A stretch of 64,000 nt of DNA from Ectopseudomonas chengduensis. GTDB lineage: Bacteria > Pseudomonadota > Gammaproteobacteria > Pseudomonadales > Pseudomonadaceae. The first letter of the stretch is position 1. The number at the start of each line of letters is the position of its first letter. Below the pieces are notes generated by a model that saw only the letters and a list, made by a program, of their open reading frames with translations, had not been told where the DNA came from and ran no database searches. Of the stretch, positions 40,308 through 48,172 are shown piece by piece. A program made the position numbers and the translations under genes. The DNA lies in the NCBI RefSeq assembly GCF_900102635.1, contig NZ_FMZQ01000001.1, positions 806,001-870,000 on the forward strand. The letters run 5' to 3'.

Positions 40308-40968
40308 GTCGCTCCGCATCGCTCAGGGACTGGTCGGCCTGATTGTCCTCAAGGCGCAGCACGGTGCTGTCGCCCTGGGTTTCCTGAAGTTCGATGCGCT
40401 GCACCAGCTCACCACCATTGATGACGATGGCCTTGAATACCTGCTTGAGCAGGACGCTGCGAGGTGTCAGATCGAGCTGCCAGTCCTCGGCTGTGCCGCT
40501 CAAACTAAGCTCGAAATCCTGACGCAGACCGCTGCTGTCGCCCTTGAGCACCGCGAGGAACAGGCGGTTCTGCTGTGCGGTGGCGCTTTGCTGGGCGACG
40601 AACTGCCAACCCTGCTCGCTGCGCCGGGCGATGCCTTGCGCGTCGATGCGGTAGTCCTGCTGCAGCGGGCGTTGCAGCAGCCAGAGCAGGCCATGATCCT
40701 TGGCCAGGACGAAGGTGCCGCGGCTGGTCAACGGTTGCGGCAGGGCGCGCAGGTGCTTTTCCTGGATGAAACTGCCGCGCACCACCTCGGGCTCACCAAG
40801 CTGCTCGCTGAGCTGGTCGAGGTCGAAGGCCAGCGCCAGCTGGGCTGTGCTCGCCAGCAGTAGCCCGGATGCAATCCGGAAAATGTAGCGGGCAATGAGG
40901 TTTCTCCCGGATTGCATCCGGGCTACGCAGCCGATGCCAGCCAGTGCGGCGCTGAGCAGGCGTTTCAC
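40291..40968 (-). CDS. LolA-like outer-membrane lipid carrier with a palindromic element inside its signal peptide
   Basis: The protein resembles LolA (LSEQLGEPEVVRGSFIQEKHL, then a beta-rich body) and would carry the lipid across the periplasm, as expected beside an MMPL exporter. The GTG at 40968 overlaps the thioesterase stop (GTGA) and looks ancestral. From there the product has 225 residues, but 22 of them (about 15-36) come from a 66-bp stretch holding the palindrome at 40861-40925. They interrupt the signal peptide with four arginines. Deleting the 22 codons restores a normal signal, VKRLLSAALAGIGC joined to LLASTAQLALA. Translation could instead start at the ATG inside the repeat (40917), giving a plausible new signal and a 208-residue protein. 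Confidence 0.8.
   Translation of the reverse strand: MKRLLSAALAGIGCVARMQSGRNLIARYIFRIASGLLLASTAQLALAFDLDQLSEQLGEPEVVRGSFIQEKHLRALPQPLTSRGTFVLAKDHGLLWLLQRPLQQDYRIDAQGIARRSEQGWQFVAQQSATAQQNRLFLAVLKGDSSGLRQDFELSLSGTAEDWQLDLTPRSVLLKQVFKAIVINGGELVQRIELQETQGDSTVLRLEDNQADQSLSDAERHDFQS
40861..40925. repeat. Palindromic element inside the LolA-like gene
   Basis: Inverted 19-bp arms with the core CCCGGATGCAATCCGG (40861-40879 and 40907-40925) flank a 27-bp spacer. The same arms form an intergenic copy at 52324-52382. Here the element lies in frame within a coding sequence. Confidence 0.92.
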
Positions 40969-41390
40969 GCGATGGCCCTCTGCACGGCATCGATGAACAC
41001 CTGTGGCGAGGCGAACTGCATTTCCCGCGTGGCGATTTCCACGGCCACCTGCACGGTGCTGCCGCGGGTCATGCGTTCGCCCGTTTCGGCATCGCTGATC
41101 AGGTAGTTGATCTTCAGGCGGTTTTCCCACTCCACCAGGTCGGCGCGCACGATGATGCGCTGGCCGAACTGCGCGCCGCGCACGTAGCGCACCTGCAGGT
41201 CGATCACCGGCCAGGCGTAGCCGGAATCGCGCATCTGCCGGTAGTTGTGGTCGAGCTTGTCGAGCAACGCGCAGCGCGCCTGCTCGAAGTATTTGACGTA
41301 GTGCCCGTGCCAGACGATTTCCATCATGTCGACGTCATAGAACTGCACCTGCAGTTCGATTTCCGCCTGCAATACGCCCTTGCTACGCAT
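40965..41390 (-). CDS. Acyl-CoA/ACP thioesterase (4HBT), ApeK-position
   Basis: The 141-residue hotdog protein has the 4-hydroxybenzoyl-CoA thioesterase signature VQFYDVDMMEIVWHGHYVKYFEQAR near residue 14, with Asp20 the likely catalytic residue. In aryl-polyene loci such a thioesterase may edit stalled chains or release an intermediate. The ATG at 41390 overlaps the ammonia-lyase stop by 8 bp. Its stop overlaps the LolA-like GTG. Confidence 0.82.
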   Translation of the reverse strand: MRSKGVLQAEIELQVQFYDVDMMEIVWHGHYVKYFEQARCALLDKLDHNYRQMRDSGYAWPVIDLQVRYVRGAQFGQRIIVRADLVEWENRLKINYLISDAETGERMTRGSTVQVAVEIATREMQFASPQVFIDAVQRAIA

Positions 41391-42924
41391 ACAGCCTCCA
41401 GTGCTGGGTGCGGATGCGTTCCAGGCACAGGCGCAGCTCACCTTCCAGCGCGCGGTCTTCGATCACCGGTGGGAAGTCGCTGGCCAGTTGCTCGCGCATG
41501 GCAGCCAGTGGCGCGGGGATGTCCTGCTTGCCGGCCTGCTCGCGCAGCCACACGCCCTGGTTGGCGGCCAGCAGCGTGGCAGCGGCGACCTGCTCGGTCA
41601 GCTCCAGGCTGCGCAGGGCATCGCGTGCGGCGATGGTGCCCATGCTCACCTTGTCCTGGTTGTGGCACTCGGTGGAGCGCGAGAACACGCTGGCCGGCAT
41701 GGTGTTCTTCAGCGCTTCGGCAGTCCAGGCGCTGGCGCCGATCTGCACGGCCTTGAAGCCGTGGTTGATCATCGCCGTTGCGGCCGGCGCGCCGGACAGG
41801 TTGCTCGGCAGGCCATGGTTGTAGCGAGTATCCACCAGCAGGGCGAGCTGACGGTCGAGCAGGTCGGCGACGTTGCCCACCAGGTTCTTCAGACTGTCCA
41901 TGGCGAAGGCGATATGCCCGCCATAGAAATGCCCGCCGTGCAGGGTGCGCTCGGTCTCGGCGTCGAACAATGGGTTGTCGTTGGCGCTGTTGAGTTCGAT
42001 CTCGATGAACTGGCGCAGCAGGCCCAGGCTGTCGGCCAGCACGCCAAGCACGTGCGGCGCGCAACGGATCGAATAACGATCCTGCAGGCGATGCAGTGGC
42101 GGCAGCGGTGCTTCGACAGCCAGATCCTGACGAATCCAGGCGGCGACCTGGGTCTGGCCCGGGTGCGGTTTGGCGGCGAACAGGCGCTCGTCGAAGTGCT
42201 CCGGGTTGCCTTCCAGGGCGATCACGTTGAGCGCGGTGATGCGCGTCGCCAGCTTCAGCAGGTAGTCGGCGCGGGCATAGGCCAGACAGGCCAGGGCGGT
42301 CATCACGGCGGTGCCGTTCATCAGCGCCAGGGCTTCTTTCGGGCGCAGGGTCAGCGGCGTCCAGCCCAGTTCGCGGTGCACGTCGGCAGCGCTGCGCCGC
42401 TCGCCCTTGTACAGCACGTCGCGTTCACCGCTGAGGGTGGCGGCGACGTAGGACAGCGGGGTGAGATCGCCGCTGGCGCCGACCGAGCCTTCTTCAGGAA
42501 TCAGGGGCAGCACGTCGTGCTCGATGAACGCTTGGAGGCGTTCCAGCAGTTCCACGCGCACGCCGGAAACACCGTGGCACAGCGACTGCAAGCGGGCAGC
42601 GAGCACGGCGCGGCTGCTCGGCGCGTCGAGCAGTTTGCCCAGGCCGCAGCCGTGGAAGGTGAACAGGTGCTTGGGCAGCGCCTCGACCTGATGCAGCGGC
42701 ACCGCGACCACGCAGGAGTCGCCGTAGCCGGTGGTCACGCCGTAGATCACGCCTTCCTTGTCCAGCAGGGTGTCGAGGAAGCGCGCGCCCTTGGCGATCT
42801 TTTCCCGGTAGGCGGCATCGTCCTGCAACTGGGCGCGGGCCTGGCGCTGCGACAGGGCTACGATGTTCTCGATGGTCAGGGCGCGCTCGCCGAAGATCAC
42901 CGGCTCAGGCTGGTATGTCGTCAT
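41383..42924 (-). CDS. Aromatic amino acid ammonia-lyase (HAL/PAL/TAL family)
   Basis: The 513-residue lyase has the MIO prosthetic-group triad Ala-Ser-Gly at residues 150-152 (SVGASGDLTPLSYV) and the catalytic Tyr61 in IYGVTTGYGD. It would deaminate an aromatic amino acid to a cinnamate-type acid, a fitting aryl starter for the polyene. The selectivity pair, which is Ser-His in histidine lyase and His-Leu in a bacterial tyrosine lyase, reads Phe90-His91 here, so the substrate is not obvious. It is not part of a hut operon. It overlaps the acyltransferase gene by 20 bp and the thioesterase by 8 bp. Confidence 0.86.
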   Translation of the reverse strand: MTTYQPEPVIFGERALTIENIVALSQRQARAQLQDDAAYREKIAKGARFLDTLLDKEGVIYGVTTGYGDSCVVAVPLHQVEALPKHLFTFHGCGLGKLLDAPSSRAVLAARLQSLCHGVSGVRVELLERLQAFIEHDVLPLIPEEGSVGASGDLTPLSYVAATLSGERDVLYKGERRSAADVHRELGWTPLTLRPKEALALMNGTAVMTALACLAYARADYLLKLATRITALNVIALEGNPEHFDERLFAAKPHPGQTQVAAWIRQDLAVEAPLPPLHRLQDRYSIRCAPHVLGVLADSLGLLRQFIEIELNSANDNPLFDAETERTLHGGHFYGGHIAFAMDSLKNLVGNVADLLDRQLALLVDTRYNHGLPSNLSGAPAATAMINHGFKAVQIGASAWTAEALKNTMPASVFSRSTECHNQDKVSMGTIAARDALRSLELTEQVAAATLLAANQGVWLREQAGKQDIPAPLAAMREQLASDFPPVIEDRALEGELRLCLERIRTQHWRLYA

Positions 42925-43852
42925 CTCGCTTCCAGAAAGGGTAGAAGTTGAACCATTGCTGCGGTGCGTCCAGGCAGTGTTCGCCCAGGCGCTGCGCGTA
43001 ACGTTGTGCCCAGCCGTGAACCACCTGGTCGCGCTCGCTGCGCTTCCAGCTCACCGCATCGGCGAAATGTTCCAGGCGCACCTGGTAGCGCCCGTCGATC
43101 TTCAGGCAGTGCATCAGCCCGACCGGGCATTGCAGCAGGCCGGCCAGCAACCACGGACCTTGAGGGAAGGCGGCGGGCTGGCCAAGAAAGTCGACCGTGA
43201 CATTGCGTCCGCCATGCAGCGGCACGCGGTCGCCGGCGATCGCCAGCCACTCGCCGCGCTCCAGGCGCTCAGCCAACTGCAGCATGATTGCCGGGTCCAG
43301 TTCGCTGACCTGAATCAGGCGCAGGTGGCTAGCGCCAGATTCGCCCAGCAGACGGTTGAAGCGCTCGGCGTGCTTGGTGTGTACCAGTACATTCATGCGC
43401 ACCCGCTCGCCAAGCTCGGCCAGTGCCCGACAGACCTCCAGGTTGCCCAGGTGAGCACCTACCAGCAGCCTTCCGCGGCTACCGTCATGCAAGGTATCGC
43501 GTAGGTTGCCGGGGTCGACCAGTTGCAGTTCCTGCAAGGGCAGACGGCCGTTCCACACGTCGAGCTTGTCCAGTAGGCTGTCGGCGAACGCCAGGAACTG
43601 ACGCAGCACCGAACGGCGGCTGGGTCGCAGATCGGGGCGTGCGCCCCAGTTCGCCAGGTTGTGCTGGTATTGATGGATGCTGGTCCGCGCGCTGCGGCCG
43701 AAGATGTAGAAATACAGGACGATCAGATACAGCAGCGGCACCAGGGGGCGGCGTCCGAGCAGACGCGCGGCAGCGACGGTGAAGCGCATCAGCAGAAAGC
43801 TGCCGCGCTCCTTCTGCCGAGCCCAGTGATCGGTGTGCTCGGCAGCGCTCAT
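42905..43852 (-). CDS. LpxL/HtrB-family lipid acyltransferase
   Basis: This is a 315-residue inner-membrane acyltransferase with an N-terminal membrane anchor (LVPLLYLIVLYFYIFG) and the catalytic H-x4-E as GAHLGNLEV near residue 130. The ATG at 43852 overlaps the glycosyltransferase stop (ATGA); the longer frame is antisense-like extension. In E. coli a glycosyltransferase/acyltransferase fusion occupies this position (ApeJ), so the pair here may be the split form. It may attach an acyl chain to the lipid that carries the polyene. Confidence 0.83.
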   Translation of the reverse strand: MSAAEHTDHWARQKERGSFLLMRFTVAAARLLGRRPLVPLLYLIVLYFYIFGRSARTSIHQYQHNLANWGARPDLRPSRRSVLRQFLAFADSLLDKLDVWNGRLPLQELQLVDPGNLRDTLHDGSRGRLLVGAHLGNLEVCRALAELGERVRMNVLVHTKHAERFNRLLGESGASHLRLIQVSELDPAIMLQLAERLERGEWLAIAGDRVPLHGGRNVTVDFLGQPAAFPQGPWLLAGLLQCPVGLMHCLKIDGRYQVRLEHFADAVSWKRSERDQVVHGWAQRYAQRLGEHCLDAPQQWFNFYPFWKRDDDIPA

Positions 43853-44595
43853 GCGACCAGCCTGCGCCATAGAATCCTCGGGGCGCGCAGCAGCATGCCG
43901 AAGAACAACCGGGCGTGCATGCCGGAGATCAGCAGGTTGTCGTGCCACAGGCGAAAGTGCGAGAGGCCATCGGCCGGGTAATGCACACGGGTCGGCAGCC
44001 AGTGCATGGGCTGCTCGCGCCAGGCCATGCGCACCAGTATCTCGGTGTCGAAGTCCATGCGCCGGCCGAGTTTCACCGTATCGAGCAGGTCCAGGGTAGC
44101 CGGCAGCGGGTAGATGCGAAAACCACACATGGAGTCGCGGATCTGCAGCGAGAGGCAGTTGATCCAGACCCAGACGTGGGTCAGGTAGCGCGCGTAGAGG
44201 CGCGACTTGGGCACGCTCGCATCGTATTGCGGATAACCACAGACCAGGGTTTGCGGATGAGCGCGAGCGGCGGCGATGAACTGATCCAGAGTGCTCAGAT
44301 CGTGCTGACCATCAGCGTCTACCTGCAGGGCATGGCTGTAACCGAGGCGCGCCGCTTCGCGCAGACCGGCCATTACCGCGCCGCCCTTGCCCTGGTTGCT
44401 GGGCAGGCGTAGCAGGTGAATATTCGGCTGCTGCGCCAGTTCGTCGATTACCGCCGCGCAGGTCGCGTTGGAACCGTCATCCACCAGCAGGCATGGCAAG
44501 CTGGCGCGGCGCAGTTGCCCGACCACACCGGGCAATGGCCGCTCGTGGTCGTACACCGGGATCACCGCGCAGGGATTGAAGCCTGGCTCAGCCAT
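43849..44595 (-). CDS. Family 2 glycosyltransferase
   Basis: The 248-residue GT-A enzyme shows the nucleotide-sugar site CAVIPVYDHERPLPGVV, LLVDDGSNATC, NQGKGGAVMAGL and the metal-binding LQVDADGQHD near residue 90. It is of the dolichyl-phosphate mannosyltransferase-like type. The ATG at 44595 overlaps the AMP-ligase stop by 8 bp. It would add a sugar to the lipid anchor of the aryl polyene. The sugar donor cannot be told. Confidence 0.83.
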   Translation of the reverse strand: MAEPGFNPCAVIPVYDHERPLPGVVGQLRRASLPCLLVDDGSNATCAAVIDELAQQPNIHLLRLPSNQGKGGAVMAGLREAARLGYSHALQVDADGQHDLSTLDQFIAAARAHPQTLVCGYPQYDASVPKSRLYARYLTHVWVWINCLSLQIRDSMCGFRIYPLPATLDLLDTVKLGRRMDFDTEILVRMAWREQPMHWLPTRVHYPADGLSHFRLWHDNLLISGMHARLFFGMLLRAPRILWRRLVA

Positions 44596-46297
44596 GGGCC
44601 GGCTCCAGCAGAATGCGCCCGGAAGAACAGGCTGCCTCGCCATTGCGATAGGCGAAATACAGCTTGCCGCGTTCGGCATCGAAACGCAGGGACAACTGCA
44701 GGGTGTCGCCGGGGCGCACCAGTTGCTGGAATTTCAGCACTTCCATGCCGGCGAAGCGCGGTGGCAGGTCGATGATCAATTGGCGCGCCAGCTGCTGGGC
44801 CCAGTCCACCTGCACCACGCCTGGCAGCACCGGCGTCTGCGGGAAGTGGCCGGTGAAATGGGCGAGATCCAGTGGCACCTGCAGTTGCAGCAGCCATTCG
44901 CCGTCGCGCTGTTCGGCGCTGACAGGCTCCACCCGCGTCGGGCGTGGCGCGGCCAGCAGGGCGTCGATCTGGCTCTGCGCCAGCTTGCCCTGGCTGCTGT
45001 AGGGCAACTCCAGCAGCAGACGCCAGCGGCGCGGCAGGGCGATGGTTTCGCAGTGTTCGGCCAGGTGCCGGCGCAGGGTTTCGGTCACGCTACGACGGCC
45101 CTGATTGCGCAGGACATGCACGCCGTTCGGGCTCAGCGCCAGCACGGCGCCGAGGAAGGCTCGGCCTTCCTGAATCACGCCAAGGCGGGCATCGGTTACC
45201 CAGTCATGACTGATCAGCGCCTGCTCGAGCATGGGCAGGGAGATGCGTTTCTCCTCGAGCTTGATGATGCGGTCGAGGCGCCCGCGCAGAACGAAACGGC
45301 CGTCAGCACCGATCTCGGCGGCATCCGCGCTCTGTTCGATATGCCCGGCTGGCAAGTACGGCGAAGCGATGCGCAGGGCGCCGGTTTCATCGAGACTCAG
45401 CTCGACGCCTGGGAACGGCTGCCAGGCTGTGTCGCCCTGGCGCCAGCCGATACCGCCGGTTTCCGAGCTGCCGTAGATTTCCGTCGGCCACTGGCCCAGG
45501 CGTTCGTGCAGGGATTCGGCCGCTTCGCTGGGCAGCGCGCCACCGGAGGAAAATACCTGTTTCACGCAGCTCAGTGCCGACCAGTCGAGGTTGTCGCCCA
45601 TGCGTTTGAGCAAGGCCGGGCTGGCGACCCAGGCGAAGCCAGGGGCGGTGCAAGCTACTGCGCTCGCTACGCTTGCACTGCCCCTGGCGATAGCCAGGCT
45701 CGCCTGCTGCAGATCTTCAGGGAATGGCAGGGCGCGGCGATACACAGGGCGACCGGCGCATAGCGGCCAGAGCAGGCGGAACAGCAGGCCGTAGATATGC
45801 TGGCAGGCGACACTGCCGAGGATGGTGGCCTGGCCGAGGTTCTGACCCCACAACCGCTCCAATGCCTCGACCTCGTTGGCCAGCTGCGCAAGGCTCTTGT
45901 CGATCAGCTTGGGTTCGCCACTGGAGCCGGAGGTGCACAGGGTCACTCGGCAATGCTCAGGCAGCAGGCGTGCGCCTGGCAGCGGCTCGGCATCCAACTC
46001 GGTCAGATCGTCCAGCCACAGGTCGACCTGGGCTGATAGGCGCTGACGTGTCTGCACTTGGGCATCGGCGGGCAGCAGAACCTGTACGCCGGCACGCCAG
46101 GCACCGAGCAGGGCGATGGCCAGCTCGGCAGCATCTTCCAGATACAGCGCTACGCGTTGTACACCGCGCGCCTGCAGGGCGGCGGCCAGGCGCAGGGCGT
46201 GCTCACGCAACGCCGCATGATTCAGGGCTGGATACAGGGCAACCTGACGCTCGGGCTGAGCCGCCAGCAGCAGATCGGTGAGGGGCAGCCAGGTCAT
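44588..46297 (-). CDS. apeH: Acyl-ACP ligase fused to a hotdog dehydratase (ApeH-ApeI type)
   Basis: This 569-residue protein has an N-terminal adenylating domain with P-loop TLCTSGSSGEPK near residue 119, IYGSSETGGIG, and the hinge GRLDRIIKLEEKRIS. A C-terminal ApeI-like hotdog domain follows from about residue 465, with its catalytic His near 484 (TGHFPQTPVLPGV). It should activate the aryl acid, load it on an ACP, and dehydrate chain intermediates with ApeP. A run of 18 residues at about 203-220 (IARGSASVASAVACTAPG) is encoded by a hairpin element. Without it the protein reads LQQASLA-FAWVASPALLKRM, the spacing I would expect for the family. I chose the ATG at 46297 over the longer frame. 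Confidence 0.85.
   Translation of the reverse strand: MTWLPLTDLLLAAQPERQVALYPALNHAALREHALRLAAALQARGVQRVALYLEDAAELAIALLGAWRAGVQVLLPADAQVQTRQRLSAQVDLWLDDLTELDAEPLPGARLLPEHCRVTLCTSGSSGEPKLIDKSLAQLANEVEALERLWGQNLGQATILGSVACQHIYGLLFRLLWPLCAGRPVYRRALPFPEDLQQASLAIARGSASVASAVACTAPGFAWVASPALLKRMGDNLDWSALSCVKQVFSSGGALPSEAAESLHERLGQWPTEIYGSSETGGIGWRQGDTAWQPFPGVELSLDETGALRIASPYLPAGHIEQSADAAEIGADGRFVLRGRLDRIIKLEEKRISLPMLEQALISHDWVTDARLGVIQEGRAFLGAVLALSPNGVHVLRNQGRRSVTETLRRHLAEHCETIALPRRWRLLLELPYSSQGKLAQSQIDALLAAPRPTRVEPVSAEQRDGEWLLQLQVPLDLAHFTGHFPQTPVLPGVVQVDWAQQLARQLIIDLPPRFAGMEVLKFQQLVRPGDTLQLSLRFDAERGKLYFAYRNGEAACSSGRILLEPAHG
45639..45687. repeat. Hairpin element inside the AMP-ligase gene
   Basis: Arms CCAGGGGCGGTGCAAGC (45639-45655) and GCTTGCACTGCCCCTGG (45671-45687) pair with one mismatch around a 15-base loop. 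The element lies in frame within the adenylation domain and is bordered by near-identical CCTGGCT(A)TCGCC stretches on the coding strand, which suggests insertion. Confidence 0.85.
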
Positions 46298-46839
46298 TCG
46301 TGTTTCCTTACTTGCTGGCGGATCAACCATTCGCCAGCGAACAACAGGCCGATCAGGCCGTAAGAGATCAATCCGGTGTAGAGCGTCCACCAGGACAGCG
46401 GTGCCCACATTGCCAGTGCCATCAGCAGGACGGTATTGCCGAGGAAGAACAGGGCCCAGACCTTGGTGACGGTGCGTGTGTAGCGCACGGCGACGTCCGG
46501 CAGCTCCGGCTCACGCAAGCGCGCCATGCGTTCCACCAGCGGCGGGCCAAACTTCAGGCTAAGGCCGAATAGCGCCAGCAGCATCAGGTTGAGCAGCACC
46601 GGGTACCAGCGCAGCAGCACCGGTTCGTTGGCGACACCGAGCAGCAGGCAGAACACCAACGCCGCCACGGCCAGCCACAGGCCGCCCGGTCGGCGACGCG
46701 CCGTCAGGGCGCGGGCCAGCCAGAGGCCGCCCAGCAACGCGGCGAACACACGCGGCGACCAATGCTCCAGGCCGTAATAGACGGCGAACGGGTAGAGCAC
46801 GCCGGCTATCAGCAACAGCAGGCCAAACAGGCGAGCCAT
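46294..46839 (-). CDS. COG4648-type membrane protein, ApeG-position
   Basis: This 181-residue integral membrane protein has about five membrane segments (LFGLLLLIAGVLYPFAVYYG first; LISYGLIGLLFAGEWL last) and the central cytoplasmic LVERMARLREPELPDVAVRYTR segment. Homologues are found between the ACP pair and the AMP-ligase in aryl-polyene loci. Its role is unknown. I chose ATG 46839, which follows the ACP stop by 4 bases; an upstream in-frame ATG at 46869 lies inside the ACP gene. Confidence 0.78.
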   Translation of the reverse strand: MARLFGLLLLIAGVLYPFAVYYGLEHWSPRVFAALLGGLWLARALTARRRPGGLWLAVAALVFCLLLGVANEPVLLRWYPVLLNLMLLALFGLSLKFGPPLVERMARLREPELPDVAVRYTRTVTKVWALFFLGNTVLLMALAMWAPLSWWTLYTGLISYGLIGLLFAGEWLIRQQVRKHE

Positions 46840-46843
46840 GGGG

Positions 46844-47110
46844 TCAGTCTTGGGTCTGAGGCGTGTCATTGATCAGGCGATACACGGCCTCGACCACATC
46901 GCCCACGCTGCGCACGCTCTTGAACTCCTCGGCGGCGAGCTTGCGTCCGGTCTGGCGCTTGATATGGTCGATCAGGTCGACTGCATCGATGCTGTCGATC
47001 TCCAGGTCTTCATACAGGCTGGCGTCCAGGGTCACACGCTCGGCCTCCAGCTCGAACAGCTCCACCAGGGCGCTACGCAGGGTGGCGAAGATTTCTTCAC
47101 GGCTTTGCAT
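46844..47110 (-). CDS. apeF: Acyl carrier protein, ApeF-position
   Basis: This 88-residue carrier protein has the phosphopantetheine site EIDSIDAVDLIDH (Ser near residue 40) in an acidic helix. It is the second of two adjacent carriers, the arrangement of ApeE and ApeF in E. coli, where one carrier handles the starter and the other the growing polyene. Which is which cannot be read from sequence alone. Confidence 0.85.
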   Translation of the reverse strand: MQSREEIFATLRSALVELFELEAERVTLDASLYEDLEIDSIDAVDLIDHIKRQTGRKLAAEEFKSVRSVGDVVEAVYRLINDTPQTQD

Positions 47111-47121
47111 CGGTGAAATCC

Positions 47122-47382
47122 TCAGGCAGCTTTCTGGGCGGAAACGAACGCAGCCAGGCTCGCGACGTTGGCGAAGTGCTTGCGCGTGTCCTTGGCTTCA
47201 GCGTCTATCTTGATGCCGAAACGCTTCTGGATCGCCAGCCCCAGCTCGAGCGCGTCCACCGAGTCCAGGCCGAGCCCTTCGCCAAACAGAGTCTGCTCCG
47301 CGCCAATGTCATCGGCACTCATGTCCTCGAGGCCGAGGGCATCGATGATCAGGTTCTTGATTTCAAGTTGCAGATCGCTCAT
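47122..47382 (-). CDS. apeE: Acyl carrier protein, ApeE-position
   Basis: This 86-residue carrier protein has the phosphopantetheine site GLDSVDALELG with Ser near residue 41. Its N-terminus (LQLEIKNLIIDALGLEDM) resembles the polyene-chain carriers of aryl-polyene loci. It overlaps the acyltransferase gene upstream by 20 bp and is followed by the second carrier after 11 bp. Confidence 0.85.
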   Translation of the reverse strand: MSDLQLEIKNLIIDALGLEDMSADDIGAEQTLFGEGLGLDSVDALELGLAIQKRFGIKIDAEAKDTRKHFANVASLAAFVSAQKAA

Positions 47383-48172
47383 CTGAGGCGAGCTCCTTCA
47401 TAAAGTGTTGGTGCAGATGGTCGTTGAGCTTGCGCGAAGCTATCGGCAATGGCGCCTGCTCGGTGAATTGGCGTGGTTCGATATCCTCCCCGACCCGCAG
47501 CCGAAAGTGAAAACGGCGCGACGGAATGCTGTACCAGGGCTCGGCCTTGGTCAGCGTCGTGGGCGTCACGCTGATGACCACCGGGGTCACCAGGCTGGCG
47601 CCGCGCACGGCAATCGCGGCGGCGCCACGATGAAATTCCGGGCTGCTGCCAGGTACGGTACGAGTGCCCTCGGGGAAAATGATCAGGGTTTCGCCGTTTT
47701 GCAGGGCGCCGGCAGCTTCGTCAAGCATGTCCATGCTGCCGCTGTTGCTGATGTACTGGGCGGCGCGAATCGGCCCGCGCATGCAGGGGTTTTCCCATAG
47801 GCTTTGCTTGACCACGCAGTTGGCATCGCGGATGAAAGCGATCAGCACGACCACATCGATCAGCGAGGGATGATTGGCGATCACCATCTGCCCCGGGCGG
47901 CCCAGGCGTTCTGCACCCTCGACCTCATAGGTGAGTACGCCGGTGCGGAACATGAACTCGACGAATAGGCGAAAGGTGCGGCTGACCACCGCGCGCGCTC
48001 GGGTACGCCGACGCTGAGTGTCGCCTGGCAGCAGGCTGAGCAGCGGGAATACCAGCACGCGCAGCAGCACACCGCCGACGCCGAACAGGGCGAAGCTCAT
48101 TGCGGTGGCGACAAGCCTCCATGCATAAGGCGGGCTGTAAGGGCTCAGGCCTCGTTGCGTGACCAGGTCCAT
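47363..48172 (-). CDS. PlsC-like 1-acylglycerol-3-phosphate acyltransferase, ApeD-position
   Basis: The 269-residue protein has a hydrophobic N-terminal anchor (ATAMSFALFGVGGVLLRVLV) and the PlsC catalytic block I NHPSLIDVVVL (H-x4-D) and block III FPEGTRTVPG. It probably acylates the glycerolipid or lipid head to which the polyene is attached. The ATG at 48172 overlaps the chain-length-factor gene by 28 bp; the operon order C-D-E-F matches E. coli. Confidence 0.85.
   Translation of the reverse strand: MDLVTQRGLSPYSPPYAWRLVATAMSFALFGVGGVLLRVLVFPLLSLLPGDTQRRRTRARAVVSRTFRLFVEFMFRTGVLTYEVEGAERLGRPGQMVIANHPSLIDVVVLIAFIRDANCVVKQSLWENPCMRGPIRAAQYISNSGSMDMLDEAAGALQNGETLIIFPEGTRTVPGSSPEFHRGAAAIAVRGASLVTPVVISVTPTTLTKAEPWYSIPSRRFHFRLRVGEDIEPRQFTEQAPLPIASRKLNDHLHQHFMKELASDERSAT

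Noticed and set aside
41383-42924. Histidine utilisation gene hutH
   Set aside because: There are no hutU, hutG or hutI genes, the selectivity pair differs from Ser-His, and the gene is coupled to pigment-synthesis genes.
41380-42951. Plus-strand open frame of 523 codons opposite the ammonia-lyase
   Set aside because: Same antisense artefact. The minus-strand protein has the MIO triad and full family length.
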